DNA of 64,000 nt from Paramoeba atlantica (lineage: Eukaryota; Discosea), in assembly GCA_977017575.1 (NCBI GenBank), contig CDRNVI010000029.1, positions 1 through 64,000 of the forward strand. Direction: 5' to 3'. Made by a program: the position numbers and the translations under genes. The stretch's first letter is position 1; every line of letters begins with the position of its first letter. This document shows positions 1 to 9,511 of the stretch, piece after piece. Below the pieces are notes generated by a model. It had not been told where the DNA came from and did no database searches. It was given only the letters and a program-made list of their open reading frames with translations.

Positions 1-190
1 TCTTTCTTCCTCTTTCTTCCTCTTTCTTCCTCTTTCTTCCTCTTTCTTCCTCTTTCTTCCTCTTTCTTCCTCTTTCTTCCTCTTTCTTCCTCTTTCTTCC
101 TCTTTCTTCCTCTTTCTTCCTCTTTCTTCCTCTTTCTTCCTCTTTCTTCCTCTTTCTTCCTCTTTCTTCCTCTTTCTTCCTCTTTCTTCC
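1..190. repeat. Decanucleotide tandem repeat (TCTTTCTTCC)x19
   Basis: Nineteen exact copies of the 10-base unit TCTTTCTTCC run to position 190. They join directly onto the interior of an F-family element, so the array replaces the upstream part of that element. It does not look like a telomeric TTAGGG-type repeat. Perfect units suggest recent expansion or an assembly end inside a satellite. Confidence 0.97.
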
Positions 191-814
191 ACCCATGTAC
201 AGCAACAAAAATATACGGACTCAGTCCGTGACGCTAACGGGGTGACGGCCGGGTCATTTGCGGAGCGCTATGCTACCGAAAACAAGAGAAGACAACGGGA
301 AGAGGCTAACACGGCTGGGTACAAGTTCGCGGCAATGGTAGTAGAGTCCTATGGCGCCTGGAGTCCCAGCGCCATGGCGGTTCTTAGGGAAATTTCAACT
401 AGAAAGTCGGCGAACTCAGGGGATACCCTCCCTAAAAGCGATGCCTTGCATCACCTCCTTTCATCTCTCAACATTACCCTCATGAGGTCGCAAGCTCGCA
501 TGCTTGTATTACGATCCCCAGCGGCGGGCCCTGACACAGTGCTCTTAGGTTACGGAAAAGAGGAGTAGGAGCTCAGTAGGAAAGTGAAGGAGTCGGTGTC
601 AAGGGAGGAGGCCTCGTTTCTATTTGCTGGTTTTTCTCGGGTGGTTTCTTTTTGGGGCTTTGGGTATTCGTTTTTTTGGGGAAGGTTTTTTTTTTTTGGG
701 GGGTGGGAACGGGTTCTTATTTGCTGTTTTTTGGGCCGTTTGCTCGGTTGAACATTCTTTTACTTTTCGTACAGTTGCTTGTTTCTATTCTGAGCCTAAC
801 TTTAAAAAGTATCT
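191..814 (+). mobile_element. F-family LINE remnant (F0): endonuclease C-terminus and 3' UTR
   Basis: From 191 the sequence matches the end of the F1 element (58876 onward) almost base for base. The frame 191-568 encodes the last ~125 residues of the ORF, downstream of the endonuclease core: a QQQKYTDSV segment, then GSFAERYAT and a terminal LMRSQARM block. A G-rich and T-rich 3' UTR (569-814) follows and matches 59254-59490 apart from small indels in T and G runs. Everything upstream is lost at the decanucleotide repeat. Compared with F1 it carries a few substitutions, such as Ser for Met in the STRK segment. It is a dead 5'-truncated copy. Confidence 0.93.
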
Positions 815-1085
815 AAAAAAAAAAAAAAGTAGTAAGTGTCTAGCAAAAAAAAGGACTCCACTCTTTCGGCCGAAGAAAAATTTCAGAAACTACGAGAATT
901 GCATCCTGATGGGCCCCAAAAAAAAAAAAAAAAAAAAAAAAAGGCTAATATCGGGTCAAATGCCCCGGAAGGGGGTTATAATTTTCAAAAAAAAAAAAAA
1001 AAAAATTCTAACACACACTTTCATTCAAATATTTTCATCGCATTCAAACGAACACAGAATTTAGGCAAAAAAAAAAAAAAAAAAA
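815..1085 (+). other. Patchwork of short fragments separated by poly(A) runs
   Basis: A poly(A) run (815-828) is followed by three small scraps, each closed by its own poly(A): 829-917 with A run 918-942, 943-986 with A run 987-1005, and 1006-1066 with A run 1067-1085. The first scrap reads in one frame as DSTLSAEEKFQKLRELHP. This aligns with family D protein just upstream of its RT domain (KDSALPLWEKVDKLRDLHP), so it is a tiny piece of a D-like element. I recognise nothing in the other two scraps. The block looks like successive severely truncated insertions into poly(A). Confidence 0.75.
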
Positions 1086-1128
1086 CTTAGATACTTAACG
1101 ATAAAGATACAGTTTCTGTACCTTGTTG
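1084..1128 (+). other. Fossil spliced-leader exon at the 5' end of A1
   Basis: The leader ends CAGTTTCTGTACCTTGTTG at 1128 and is preceded by TTAACGATAAAGATA. Before this lies a partial repeat of its own beginning (AACTTAGATAC). A poly(A) run precedes it, and the T-rich A1 5' UTR (AATTATTTTC...) follows directly with no GT intron start. It is therefore a copy of a mature exon, not an SL RNA gene. Confidence 0.8.
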
Positions 1129-1174
1129 AATTATTTTCTTTATTTCATCTTTTCCAGGTACGCGGTTCTTTCTC

Positions 1175-4100
1175 ATGTCTGAAGACGATCTTCTCAAAGC
1201 CTCACCTCCGCCGATGGACGACGATTCATTTTTACAAGAGGAAGCAGTACACAATAGAGGATCCTGGGACCAGTTTGCTGGAAACGCACATCTCATTAAG
1301 CAACGGAGTACGTATAACGAATTGCTCTACACGACCCCTATTCCTGCGAACATTCCGGAAGAATGGAACATGAACGCCGCCTTGATCTCAACTGAGAACC
1401 AGACACGTGATACGGGACAGGTAGATAGTAGCGATGAGGAAACAAACCACTCACGAGTCATCAGATTACATCATGGACACCAAAAAATGCAATCTGATAG
1501 TAACACTATCACTAAAAAGTTTACTCGATGCCAACCATCTTCCACACCCCCAAGCGTCAAAGGGAATCGGGGAATCGTAAAGTCTCATCGAAAAGCGCGC
1601 GAACCAGCTACACCTCGAAAAGGGGAAGCGACGGAACATAACCCCGAAAACAACTCTCCACGCCAAATAATACAAGGAACTTCCCTTGAAATCCCACCTT
1701 CGACGAGCGAACCAGTTCTCACGTTTCCATCTTCCCAAAACCGTCCGACACAAAGGGAGTGCCCCGCAGAAAACTGTATTTGGAAAACTCGTGCCCATGG
1801 AGGTCAATGGCAGTCGTACTACAACCACGTTGCTTACCGACACGGAAATAACATACCCAATGACTGGTGGACAAAGGAAGGACGATTTCTCTGCGACGCA
1901 TGCGGTCGTCATTACGATATTAGCAAGAAAACTTCTCATTTGAATCATTGTAAAATGCAATCTACACCGCCCTCCTCGCAGCCGCCCTCACAACCACAGC
2001 AGCCTTCACAGCTGTCAGAGTCCGGAGAAGCCATGTACGATATGCAAGGTACGCATAGTCTACCGTCCCTAGAGGAAGTTTGCACGACCCAAATAAGCAC
2101 GTGCAAGGATGTCCCACACCGATGTCGATATCTGTGGACCAGAATTTTTACCGCAGCCCTCTCCACCGCGGTAAACGAAAACTCACTGAGAGCCTGGACC
2201 CTTCTTGCCTTGCTTCCGAAATGCGTCCTACCAGCCCCGTACCGAGGAGGCCGTAAAGCTCACAAGTCCTATACCTCCTACATCTCAAAGCGAATGGAAC
2301 TTTGGATACAAGGCCAATATACCACCCTATGGGCCCAAGCAAATTCGGAGCATGACAGGAAGCGCTCAAAAGTGCCGAATAATGAGATTGAGGGTGAAGA
2401 AGACAAGGCTGCAATACGGGCTGAAATTCTGGTTCGCCAAGGAGAATTTTCCCGAGGCATGGCTGCCCTTACTGCAGCTCCACTTGCACCATACAGCGAG
2501 GAAACCCTGCTAAAGCTGCAGGAAAAACACCCTAGCCCCCATGGTAATCCCATCTCGTGCCCCCTACCTCCCCTGGAAGAAGAAGCTTTAAAACTGGACG
2601 AATCCGAGGTAAGAAAAGCAGTAGATACCTTCCGTCGCGGATCCTCTGCTGGGACTATGGGGCTCCGGCCTGAACACCTCCAAACAGCGCTTCAAGAGCA
2701 CGTCGACCAGAATATGAATCCTCTTACGACGCTCACTTCCTTCGTAAACCATCTTCTAGCTGGCAAAGCCCCAGACGAAGTGCAACCTTTTTTTGCAGGG
2801 GCACGGCTATGCGCACTCGAAAAAGGGGAAGATGACGTGCGGCCTATCGCTGCGGGGGAAACCCTTAGACGCCTGGTGAGCAAGGCAGTATGCCTTTCGA
2901 TAAAAGAAAAAGCAGGATCCTTCTTTGGACGTCGTCAATACGGAGTCGCAGCGTCTGCTGGGGCGGAAAGAGTGATACACCTTTGTCGCCGTCTAATGAG
3001 AAATAATGAAGAAAATGAGAACATAACGTTCTGTAAGGTGGATCTTCGGAACGCCTTTAATAACGTGAGCCGACCCGTCTTCATCTTCCTCACACGAAAG
3101 CATTTCCCTGAACTATCCCCATGGGTAGAATGGTGTTATGCCAATCATAGCTGTCTTACATTCGGCGATGATTTTATCCCCTCGGCAGAAGGAGTGCAAC
3201 AAGGAGACCCTCTGGGCCCACTCCTCTTCTCTTTGGTGTTAGCAGAGGTAACAGAAGAAATTGCATCAAATTCTAACCTACGAACACAATTATGGTATTT
3301 AGATGACGGTGTGCTTGTAGGTGATCCCAAAGAAGTCCGTAAAGCCCTAGACGTCCTCGACGAGATAGGACCGAAGTGGGGACTCTTCCTGAATCTCTCC
3401 AAGTGCGAGATCATTACCCCCCCAGCATCAGCTCATACCTCCGTTTTCTTTCCTGACATCCCCAGTGATAAAATACGGTACGACGGGAACTTCGACATTC
3501 TTGGAAGCCCAATAGGCTCTGCGGAACACTGTGCGGAGTTTCTCATGACACACGCGATTGAACCAGCCCGCGAAACATTAGAAGCTACTGCTGTGTTAGA
3601 AGATCCCCAAATAGCTCTCGCACTAATACGGCAATGTTCGGGGTTTTGTCAGATGGTGTACGCACTGCGCACCACTCCTCCCCAAGCCCTTGGAGAATTA
3701 TGCCAAAAACTTGACTCTCATCTAGTCCAGGCCGTGGAGCACGCAATTTCTCCCTTAGGCGTCGCCGCTCGCGACCAAATACAACGACCAAAACGCCACG
3801 GCGGGTTCGGACTTCGCTCATCAATTCTCCACCAGTCAGCAGCCTACGTTTCTTCCGTCGCGCACGCCGCTAGCTTGGACAACTGGGACCCCACAGAAGC
3901 TGAGGGATTTTCCAGCTCAGCACATGACATAAATGACAAAGTTGGGACTGATCTGGTTGATCCATACACTGGACGCATTACCAAACCTAGTGTGCCTGGT
4001 GAATATCATGCAAATCGGAGCATCCTTTCCCGCCCAGCGAAAAGAAAACTCGCACTATCCCTCAATCACTCCCTTCTCCCGGTCTCGACGGATCAGGAAA

Positions 4101-4975
4101 AGATCATCCCGAGGCAAAAACATCTCAGCCAAGCTATCTCGGATAGGGAATTTCAAACGGCATATTCAAAGGCAGACGCAAGAACGCGGGCGCGATGGAT
4201 CTCGCAGTCCGGAAAAGGGGCCGGAAACTGGGCTTTCGCAACTCCCTCCAAGACCAGAGGCTACGCTTTCACTCACACGGAGTTTCGTACCCTAACACGC
4301 TGGTGGCTAGGCATGGGCGTCTTCCCCGAAGATCGGCCTTGCCCAGCTGACGGGTGCACCCTTCCCTTGCTCAAGAATGGAGAGCACGCTTTGCTCTGCA
4401 AGAACGGCCATGGTATCATCTCACGGCACAACGCTCTGGCCCAACAATTTACATCGTTCTGCAGCAGGGCCTTCCTGGCGCCACAGAGAGAGAAGAGTTT
4501 GGGAAATCGGGGTCCTGGGGGGGCTCTCACGAGACCAGCGGACGTATTTCTGCCAACGGCCTCCATCGCCAAAGGATCTTTAGCGCAAGGCATGGTCCTA
4601 GATTTTGCGGTCACTCACGCACAGCAAACAAAGTATTCGGACTCAGTCCACAATGCTAGCTGGGTGACCCCGGGGTCTTTTGCTGAGCACTTCGCGGAGA
4701 CCAAGGCGCGACAGCGACAAGAAGCAGAAAAAGCAGGACATCTCTTCACAGCGATGGTAGTGGAATCCTTTGGTTCCTGGAGCGAGAGTGCGCTAGCGTT
4801 ACTCCGGGACATCGGAACCCAACGGGCGAATGCGTCCAAAGGGCTCCTTTCACGAGACCAAGCGCGAAACGATCTCCTAACGGATCTGAACGTGACGCTA
4901 ATGCGTTCTCAAGCCAGGATGATGGTTTCGCGCATCCGCGTAGAGGACCCAGCGGATCCTTTGGTAGAGGCTTAA
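1175..4975 (+). CDS. Family A ORF: zinc finger / reverse transcriptase / restriction-like endonuclease
   Basis: This 1266-residue polyprotein would carry out target-primed reverse transcription. Residues ~30-75 hold the shared GSWDQF / STY / LYTTPIP segment. Two zinc fingers follow at ~196-260: CPAENC with a distal NHVAYRH, then CDACGRHYD with HLNHC. The RT spans ~550-780: VRPIAAGETLRRLV, motif A KVDLRNAFNN (Asp623), motif B GVQQGDPLGPL, motif C YLDD (Asp710, Asp711), LNLSKCEI, and ILGSPIGS. A CCHC knuckle starts at Cys1056 (CPADGC..HALLC). The endonuclease has RPADV (Asp1123) and LDFAVTH (Asp1143). This order is that of early-branching R2/CRE-type LINEs. The frame is intact. The start at 1175 is the first ATG after the SL; the TTTTCCAG shortly upstream resembles a second splice acceptor. 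Catalytic competence is inferred. Confidence 0.95.
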   Translation: MSEDDLLKASPPPMDDDSFLQEEAVHNRGSWDQFAGNAHLIKQRSTYNELLYTTPIPANIPEEWNMNAALISTENQTRDTGQVDSSDEETNHSRVIRLHHGHQKMQSDSNTITKKFTRCQPSSTPPSVKGNRGIVKSHRKAREPATPRKGEATEHNPENNSPRQIIQGTSLEIPPSTSEPVLTFPSSQNRPTQRECPAENCIWKTRAHGGQWQSYYNHVAYRHGNNIPNDWWTKEGRFLCDACGRHYDISKKTSHLNHCKMQSTPPSSQPPSQPQQPSQLSESGEAMYDMQGTHSLPSLEEVCTTQISTCKDVPHRCRYLWTRIFTAALSTAVNENSLRAWTLLALLPKCVLPAPYRGGRKAHKSYTSYISKRMELWIQGQYTTLWAQANSEHDRKRSKVPNNEIEGEEDKAAIRAEILVRQGEFSRGMAALTAAPLAPYSEETLLKLQEKHPSPHGNPISCPLPPLEEEALKLDESEVRKAVDTFRRGSSAGTMGLRPEHLQTALQEHVDQNMNPLTTLTSFVNHLLAGKAPDEVQPFFAGARLCALEKGEDDVRPIAAGETLRRLVSKAVCLSIKEKAGSFFGRRQYGVAASAGAERVIHLCRRLMRNNEENENITFCKVDLRNAFNNVSRPVFIFLTRKHFPELSPWVEWCYANHSCLTFGDDFIPSAEGVQQGDPLGPLLFSLVLAEVTEEIASNSNLRTQLWYLDDGVLVGDPKEVRKALDVLDEIGPKWGLFLNLSKCEIITPPASAHTSVFFPDIPSDKIRYDGNFDILGSPIGSAEHCAEFLMTHAIEPARETLEATAVLEDPQIALALIRQCSGFCQMVYALRTTPPQALGELCQKLDSHLVQAVEHAISPLGVAARDQIQRPKRHGGFGLRSSILHQSAAYVSSVAHAASLDNWDPTEAEGFSSSAHDINDKVGTDLVDPYTGRITKPSVPGEYHANRSILSRPAKRKLALSLNHSLLPVSTDQEKIIPRQKHLSQAISDREFQTAYSKADARTRARWISQSGKGAGNWAFATPSKTRGYAFTHTEFRTLTRWWLGMGVFPEDRPCPADGCTLPLLKNGEHALLCKNGHGIISRHNALAQQFTSFCSRAFLAPQREKSLGNRGPGGALTRPADVFLPTASIAKGSLAQGMVLDFAVTHAQQTKYSDSVHNASWVTPGSFAEHFAETKARQRQEAEKAGHLFTAMVVESFGSWSESALALLRDIGTQRANASKGLLSRDQARNDLLTDLNVTLMRSQARMMVSRIRVEDPADPLVEA

Positions 4976-5026
4976 GCCTCTACTGACAGTCCAGTTTCAG
5001 CACGAAGACGCCATAATATCCAGGAC

Positions 5027-5259
5027 GGGTGCTGGCCGGGTCGACAGAGTCTATACTCACGCCTAGCCCGCGAGGGCTAGGTACCCCAAGTGAGGTAGTA
5101 CACGGGTAGTGAATCTCCTCCCCGTCGGTCAGCATCCTGTTTCGCGACCGTGTCGCTGTCGACACAGGCCCGCGCCTGCGCCCTCCCATATAGCAAGGGA
5201 AGGGTTCACAAGTCAGGCCGTGGAGTGGTCGAAAGACCCGGTCCGGAACGCGCGAATGG
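5027..5259 (+). other. Conserved structured RNA in the A1 3' UTR
   Basis: A 12-bp closing stem pairs 5027-5038 (GGGTGCTGGCCG) with 5126-5137 (CGGTCAGCATCC). Inside it a perfect hairpin at 5062-5081 pairs CCTAGCCC with GGGCTAGG around GCGA. Downstream are GTGTCG/CGACAC (5150-5165), a CCCTCCC/GGGAAGGG helix, and GGTC-GAAA-GACC (5227-5238) with a GNRA loop. The module closes with GCGCGAATGG. Family B has the same helices with compensating changes. It could be the RNA recognised by the element's own RT, as known for R2 3' UTRs; that role is inference. Confidence 0.85.
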
Positions 5260-5487
5260 ATTGGGCGTGGATTGCTTCCTTTTTTATTATTATTGTTATC
5301 AGAATCATAAATAACTTAAGGCAGGTTGAATTACTAGTTTTGGGCTACAACATGTGAAATTGCTAATTTGATTGCTTGTTTACAAATCATATACCCCCCC
5401 CAATGGACCTTCATGGTTCATGTATTGGGTAATATAGAGGCAATGCCGCTTTTCATACTTCTCCCCCCTTAAAAAAAAAAAAAAAAA

Positions 5488-5545
5488 CGATAAAGATACG
5501 TTAAAGATACTTTAACGATAAAGATACAGTTTCTGTACCTTGTTG
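5488..5545 (+). other. Fossil SL exon with repeated 5' stutter (B1)
   Basis: The complete leader lies at 5509-5545. Just before it are two partial copies of its own start: CGATAAAGATAC at 5488-5499 and GTTAAAGATAC at 5500-5510. A poly(A) run precedes these. Copies of this start region recur upstream of other elements, so this is not random sequence. Confidence 0.8.
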
Positions 5546-5588
5546 AATTTTTTTTTTACGTAGTATTCTCTCGGGGCCCAGCTCTTTT

Positions 5589-8500
5589 ATGACGCAAACC
5601 AATACTCCTCAGAGCCCCGCACGCTCGAACGAGGACCACCCCTCATTCCATATGAGTGCAAAGGAAGGAGCTCTCAGCGTAGGCGCTCTCGCCGACGAAG
5701 AACGTGCGCACTCTCTCGGCAGTTGGGACCAATTCCAAGGAAACAAGCATTTGATTCGCGCTGTCAGCACATACGACGAACAACTCTACACTACACCAAT
5801 CCCGGCGAATATTCCTAAGGAATGGTTGGAACGCGCACGTCACATCTCCCAGGAAAAGGAAACCCCAGACACGGGCCACGTAGAGGCCGAAGACGAGGAG
5901 ATGCAGCACTGTGGGGTGAGAAGGCAGAAAATTACTCACGAGGCTACACCCACATCAAAGATCCCCGATGAAGCTCGGACGCTCAAATCCGCAGTGAAGG
6001 ATGCTCTTTCCCACCAAGGTCGAAACACTTCCCCATCGAAAGGAGTTACCAAAGCGGACTCGCGCTCGTCAAGGCGAACACCGGAGCCCCGGACATATTT
6101 CTCTTCACCGCGACACGCCGCAAACCAAAATAACTTCGCTGAAAAGACACAAACAAGAGAAGAGACTCGGGAATGTCCGGCCATGGGATGCACTTGGAGA
6201 AGTCTGCCGCACGGAGGGTCTTGGCAAGCGTTTTATAACCACGTCGCGTGTCGCCACGGAAACGGAGTTCCCGCTACCTGGTGGGATGCAGAAGGCCGAT
6301 TTCTTTGCAACTTATGCGGGCGCCATTATGACATCAACAAAAGGGAAGCTCATCCACAAGCCTGCAAAGGGAACGTTGCGAACCCCCAAATCCCATCGCG
6401 CGCAGCACACTCGAGCGACCCAAGCCACCTTCCGGGGACTCAAACTCATCACTCTGAACTTCCCTCGCTATCCTCTATCTGCACGCTGCGCCTGAACACT
6501 TGCAAGGACGTGCCTCCACGTTGCCGTCAACTGTGGGGAGAAATTATCACCAAAGCAGCCCAAAACGCAGTCACCGAAAACTCTACAGCCGCGTGGACCC
6601 TATTCGCCATGCTCCCCAAGTGCTTACTACCCGCCCCACACCGAGGAGGACGTAAGAACCACACAACTTACGCATCATACGTCCAGAAGTGCATGAACCG
6701 ATGGCTCGCGCAAGATTATGTCTCCCTATGGAATGAAGCAGTAGACAACGCACTCAAGAAACAATCTGTAGCCCCTACAACCGTTCACGACGAAGAGGAA
6801 AAGGCAGCTATCCGAGCAGAGCTTCTAGCTCGACAAGGCGAGTACTCTAGGGGTATGGCTGCACTCACGGCGGATGCTATGGCGCCTGACGACGAAGACA
6901 CACTCCTCAAACTTCAGAGCAAGCACCCGCCCCGACATCCAGACAGTGACATCATCGACTATACGCCTCCGCCCACAGCGCCCCTAATAATGGATGAACC
7001 CGTGGTAGCGAAAACTATCAAGAGCTTTCACCGGGGTTCCTCGTCCGGAACCATGGGTTTACGACCCGAGCACTTGCAAGCTGTACTCCTGGCGCACGTA
7101 GATAACACCGTGAAACCCCTTACTGCCCTTAAAAACCTCGTGAATCATCTACTAGCCGGGAAAGAACCCCTAGAGGTACAACCATATTTTGCGGGAGCCA
7201 GACTTTGCGCGCTTGAAAAGGGCGAAAATGACGTCCGCCCCATAGCAGCGGGAGAAACGATACGTCGATTGGTAAGCAAAGCGGCTTGCAATGCAGTGAG
7301 GAGCAAAGCCAGGGAATTTTTTAAGGGACTACAGTTCGGCGTCGCGACACCGGCCGGTTCGGAACGAATAATTCACACTTGCCGGCACGCAATGACAATT
7401 CATACGGACAACCCCGACATGGTATTATGTAAAGTCGACCTAAGCAACGCATTCAACAACGTTAGCAGAGCAACTTTCTTGAAACTTGTAGGCGAACATT
7501 TTCCGGAATTGTTCCCCTGGGCTAGCTGGTGCTATACGACAACTAGTGCTTTGACCTATCGTGACCACACACTCCTTTCGGATGAAGGCGTCCAACAGGG
7601 CGATCCCCTGGGACCACTTTTCTTTTCACTGGTCTCCTTGGAACTTGCAAAAGAAATCTATCACCAGGCCGACCTGGACTTGCAGCTATGGTACCTAGAC
7701 GACGGGATTCTCATTGGCAGGGCAGAAGACGTCAGGAATTCGTTGGATACAATCGCCAGAGTAGGTCCGCGATGGGGCCTATATCTGAACATGTCCAAGT
7801 GCGAAATAATCACCCCCCCTGCCTCGGCTAACGTTGTAACCATATTTCCGGACATACCCGACGCCAAAATAAACGTGTGCGGTAACTTTAGTGTCCTAGG
7901 AAGCCCAATTGGGTCCCCTGAGTACTGTACTGAATATCTGCTGACACACGCGGTTGAGCCCGCTGAAATGGCCCTTGATGCCATAACCAGAATCCGGGAC
8001 CCCCAGGTAGCCATGGCGCTAATTCGACAATGTGCTGGATTCTGCAAATTGGTACATGCTCTACGAACGACGCCCCCGCAATCAGTTATGAACCTCTGCA
8101 AGCGGCTCGACGACTTCCTAATGCACGCGGTCGAATCCACTCTATGTCCTTTGCCTCCCTCCGCACGCGCCCAAATTCAGCGCTTGAAAAGACACGGAGG
8201 TTTCGGTTTAAAATCGGCGACCGTGCACGCATCCTCCGCTTACGCCTCCTCTGTAGTTTTCGCGGCGGCCACGGACTCATGGGATGCTTCAGAAGTGGAG
8301 GGCTTTCTACAATCGATTGAAGACGTGAATTCGAAAGTTGGTATCAGTCTACTCGACTCAAACGGACTCGTGCGTTCCATCCCGCGCCATAAATGTGAAG
8401 AACTCTCCCCCAAAGCTCGCTTCACCAAGAGATCTCGCGAGGGAGAAACCAGACATCCCTTTGAACCCGCAAATCCGCCTTCCCTTCCTCGTGACCGCGC

Positions 8501-9455
8501 ATTGCCTCATTCCGAAGACTTTCCACACGATACAAACCCCCTTTACGCATCCGAAGATTGCGTTGACGCGCAGCCACCCGACTGGGCAAGTAATAGCGTC
8601 CCCCGCCAAAAAGACATAAGTTACGCGATCTCTGCCACAGAGTTCTCGCACGCATATGAAAACGCCGACGCCCGGACTCGCGCACGCTGGGCTTCTCAGT
8701 GTGGTAAAGGAGCAAGCAGTTGGGCGTTCGTAACTCCTTCCAGAGACACGGGCCACGCCTTTAACCCCACAGAATTCCGCATCCTATCCCGCTGGTGGTT
8801 AGGTGTGCCCGTGTACGGGGAAGAAGGTACATGTCCCAAGGGGAACTGCACACCCCCATTGGACATACACGGCGATCACGCTCTCACATGCAAGCACGGG
8901 GACGGTATCATCGGCCGTCACAACGCCTTGGCCGATCACTTTGCCGATACTTGCAGTAACGCACGCCTAGCTCCCCAACGGGAAAAAAGCCTCGGGAACC
9001 GGGGCCCCGGAGGCGCTCTGACTAGGCCCGGGGACGTCTTCCTTCCGAGTCTCTTCCTCGGGAAACCTATCGTGCTTGACTTCGCGGTCACTCACGCCCA
9101 GCAATCTAAATACACGGACACAGTCCGAAATGCTAGCTGGGTGGCCGCGGGGTCCTTCGCAGAGCATTATGCCTCAGAGCAGAAAGTCCGACAACGCCGT
9201 GAATCTGAAGATGCCGGAAGCGATTTCACAGCTATGGTGGTCGAGAGCTATGGCTCTTGGAGTGCCAGTGCTTTAGCCGTTCTCCGGAAGGTTGGAGAAC
9301 GAAGGGCAAAAGCGTCCAACGGTATCTTGACAGACGAGGCCTCTACGCTCCGTCTCGTGACCGACATGAACGTAACATTGATGCGTTGCCAGGCACGCAT
9401 GATGATTACGCGCCTGCCGGCTGTGGACCCCTTGCCCCCTTTAATCGAGCAATAG
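5589..9455 (+). CDS. Family B ORF: zinc finger / reverse transcriptase / restriction-like endonuclease
   Basis: 1288 residues in one frame. An N-terminal GSWDQFQGNKHLI / STYDEQLYTTPIP block (~38-80) precedes two zinc fingers at ~196-258 (CPAMGC..NHVACRH and CNLCGRHYD..HPQAC). RT: VRPIAAGETIRRLV, motif A KVDLSNAFNN (Asp617), GVQQGDPLGPL, YLDD (Asp704, Asp705), LNMSKCEI and VLGSPIGS. After a poorly conserved spacer (~900-1000) come a CCHC knuckle at Cys1082 (CPKGNC..HALTC) and the endonuclease with RPGDV (Asp1149) and LDFAVTH (Asp1164). The start chosen is the first ATG after the SL leader. All expected catalytic residues are present, so the copy could be active; activity itself is not shown. 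It differs from B3 by single substitutions including Pro for Leu in the CCHC knuckle (CTPPLD). Confidence 0.95.
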   Translation: MTQTNTPQSPARSNEDHPSFHMSAKEGALSVGALADEERAHSLGSWDQFQGNKHLIRAVSTYDEQLYTTPIPANIPKEWLERARHISQEKETPDTGHVEAEDEEMQHCGVRRQKITHEATPTSKIPDEARTLKSAVKDALSHQGRNTSPSKGVTKADSRSSRRTPEPRTYFSSPRHAANQNNFAEKTQTREETRECPAMGCTWRSLPHGGSWQAFYNHVACRHGNGVPATWWDAEGRFLCNLCGRHYDINKREAHPQACKGNVANPQIPSRAAHSSDPSHLPGTQTHHSELPSLSSICTLRLNTCKDVPPRCRQLWGEIITKAAQNAVTENSTAAWTLFAMLPKCLLPAPHRGGRKNHTTYASYVQKCMNRWLAQDYVSLWNEAVDNALKKQSVAPTTVHDEEEKAAIRAELLARQGEYSRGMAALTADAMAPDDEDTLLKLQSKHPPRHPDSDIIDYTPPPTAPLIMDEPVVAKTIKSFHRGSSSGTMGLRPEHLQAVLLAHVDNTVKPLTALKNLVNHLLAGKEPLEVQPYFAGARLCALEKGENDVRPIAAGETIRRLVSKAACNAVRSKAREFFKGLQFGVATPAGSERIIHTCRHAMTIHTDNPDMVLCKVDLSNAFNNVSRATFLKLVGEHFPELFPWASWCYTTTSALTYRDHTLLSDEGVQQGDPLGPLFFSLVSLELAKEIYHQADLDLQLWYLDDGILIGRAEDVRNSLDTIARVGPRWGLYLNMSKCEIITPPASANVVTIFPDIPDAKINVCGNFSVLGSPIGSPEYCTEYLLTHAVEPAEMALDAITRIRDPQVAMALIRQCAGFCKLVHALRTTPPQSVMNLCKRLDDFLMHAVESTLCPLPPSARAQIQRLKRHGGFGLKSATVHASSAYASSVVFAAATDSWDASEVEGFLQSIEDVNSKVGISLLDSNGLVRSIPRHKCEELSPKARFTKRSREGETRHPFEPANPPSLPRDRALPHSEDFPHDTNPLYASEDCVDAQPPDWASNSVPRQKDISYAISATEFSHAYENADARTRARWASQCGKGASSWAFVTPSRDTGHAFNPTEFRILSRWWLGVPVYGEEGTCPKGNCTPPLDIHGDHALTCKHGDGIIGRHNALADHFADTCSNARLAPQREKSLGNRGPGGALTRPGDVFLPSLFLGKPIVLDFAVTHAQQSKYTDTVRNASWVAAGSFAEHYASEQKVRQRRESEDAGSDFTAMVVESYGSWSASALAVLRKVGERRAKASNGILTDEASTLRLVTDMNVTLMRCQARMMITRLPAVDPLPPLIEQ

Positions 9456-9511
9456 CACGATGACGGATGTGCAAGATGGGCCGCTCAGCCGGAACTCGAA
9501 CAGCTGGTCCG

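Larger units (their letters stand above)
1084..5487 (+). mobile_element. A1, full-length family A non-LTR retrotransposon
   Basis: The element runs from an SL exon, through a short 5' UTR, one long ORF and a structured 3' UTR, to an A/T-rich tail ending ACTTCTCCCCCCTT and a poly(A) run (5471-5487). The tail has the family's marks: a GATTGCTTGTTT segment, a C8 run and AATGCCGC. No promoter was recognised. Transcription by read-through plus trans-splicing is inferred. The left neighbour is poly(A); the right neighbour is the SL of B1 in the same orientation. Confidence 0.93.

Noticed and set aside
1-190. Possible telomere or CRISPR-like array.
   Set aside because: The unit is a plain 10-bp pyrimidine repeat with no spacers and no similarity to TTAGGG repeats.
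1084-1128. SL RNA gene.
   Set aside because: No splice donor, intron or Sm site follows the leader at any of its occurrences.
5227-5259. GCGAATGG at the end of the 3' UTR module looks like the J4/2 strand of HDV-like ribozymes, which occur in some LINEs.
   Set aside because: I could not fit the nested double pseudoknot around it. The motif is not invariant (GCGGATGG in A3, different in the 18627 fragment), and HDV-like ribozymes of LINEs sit at the 5' end.
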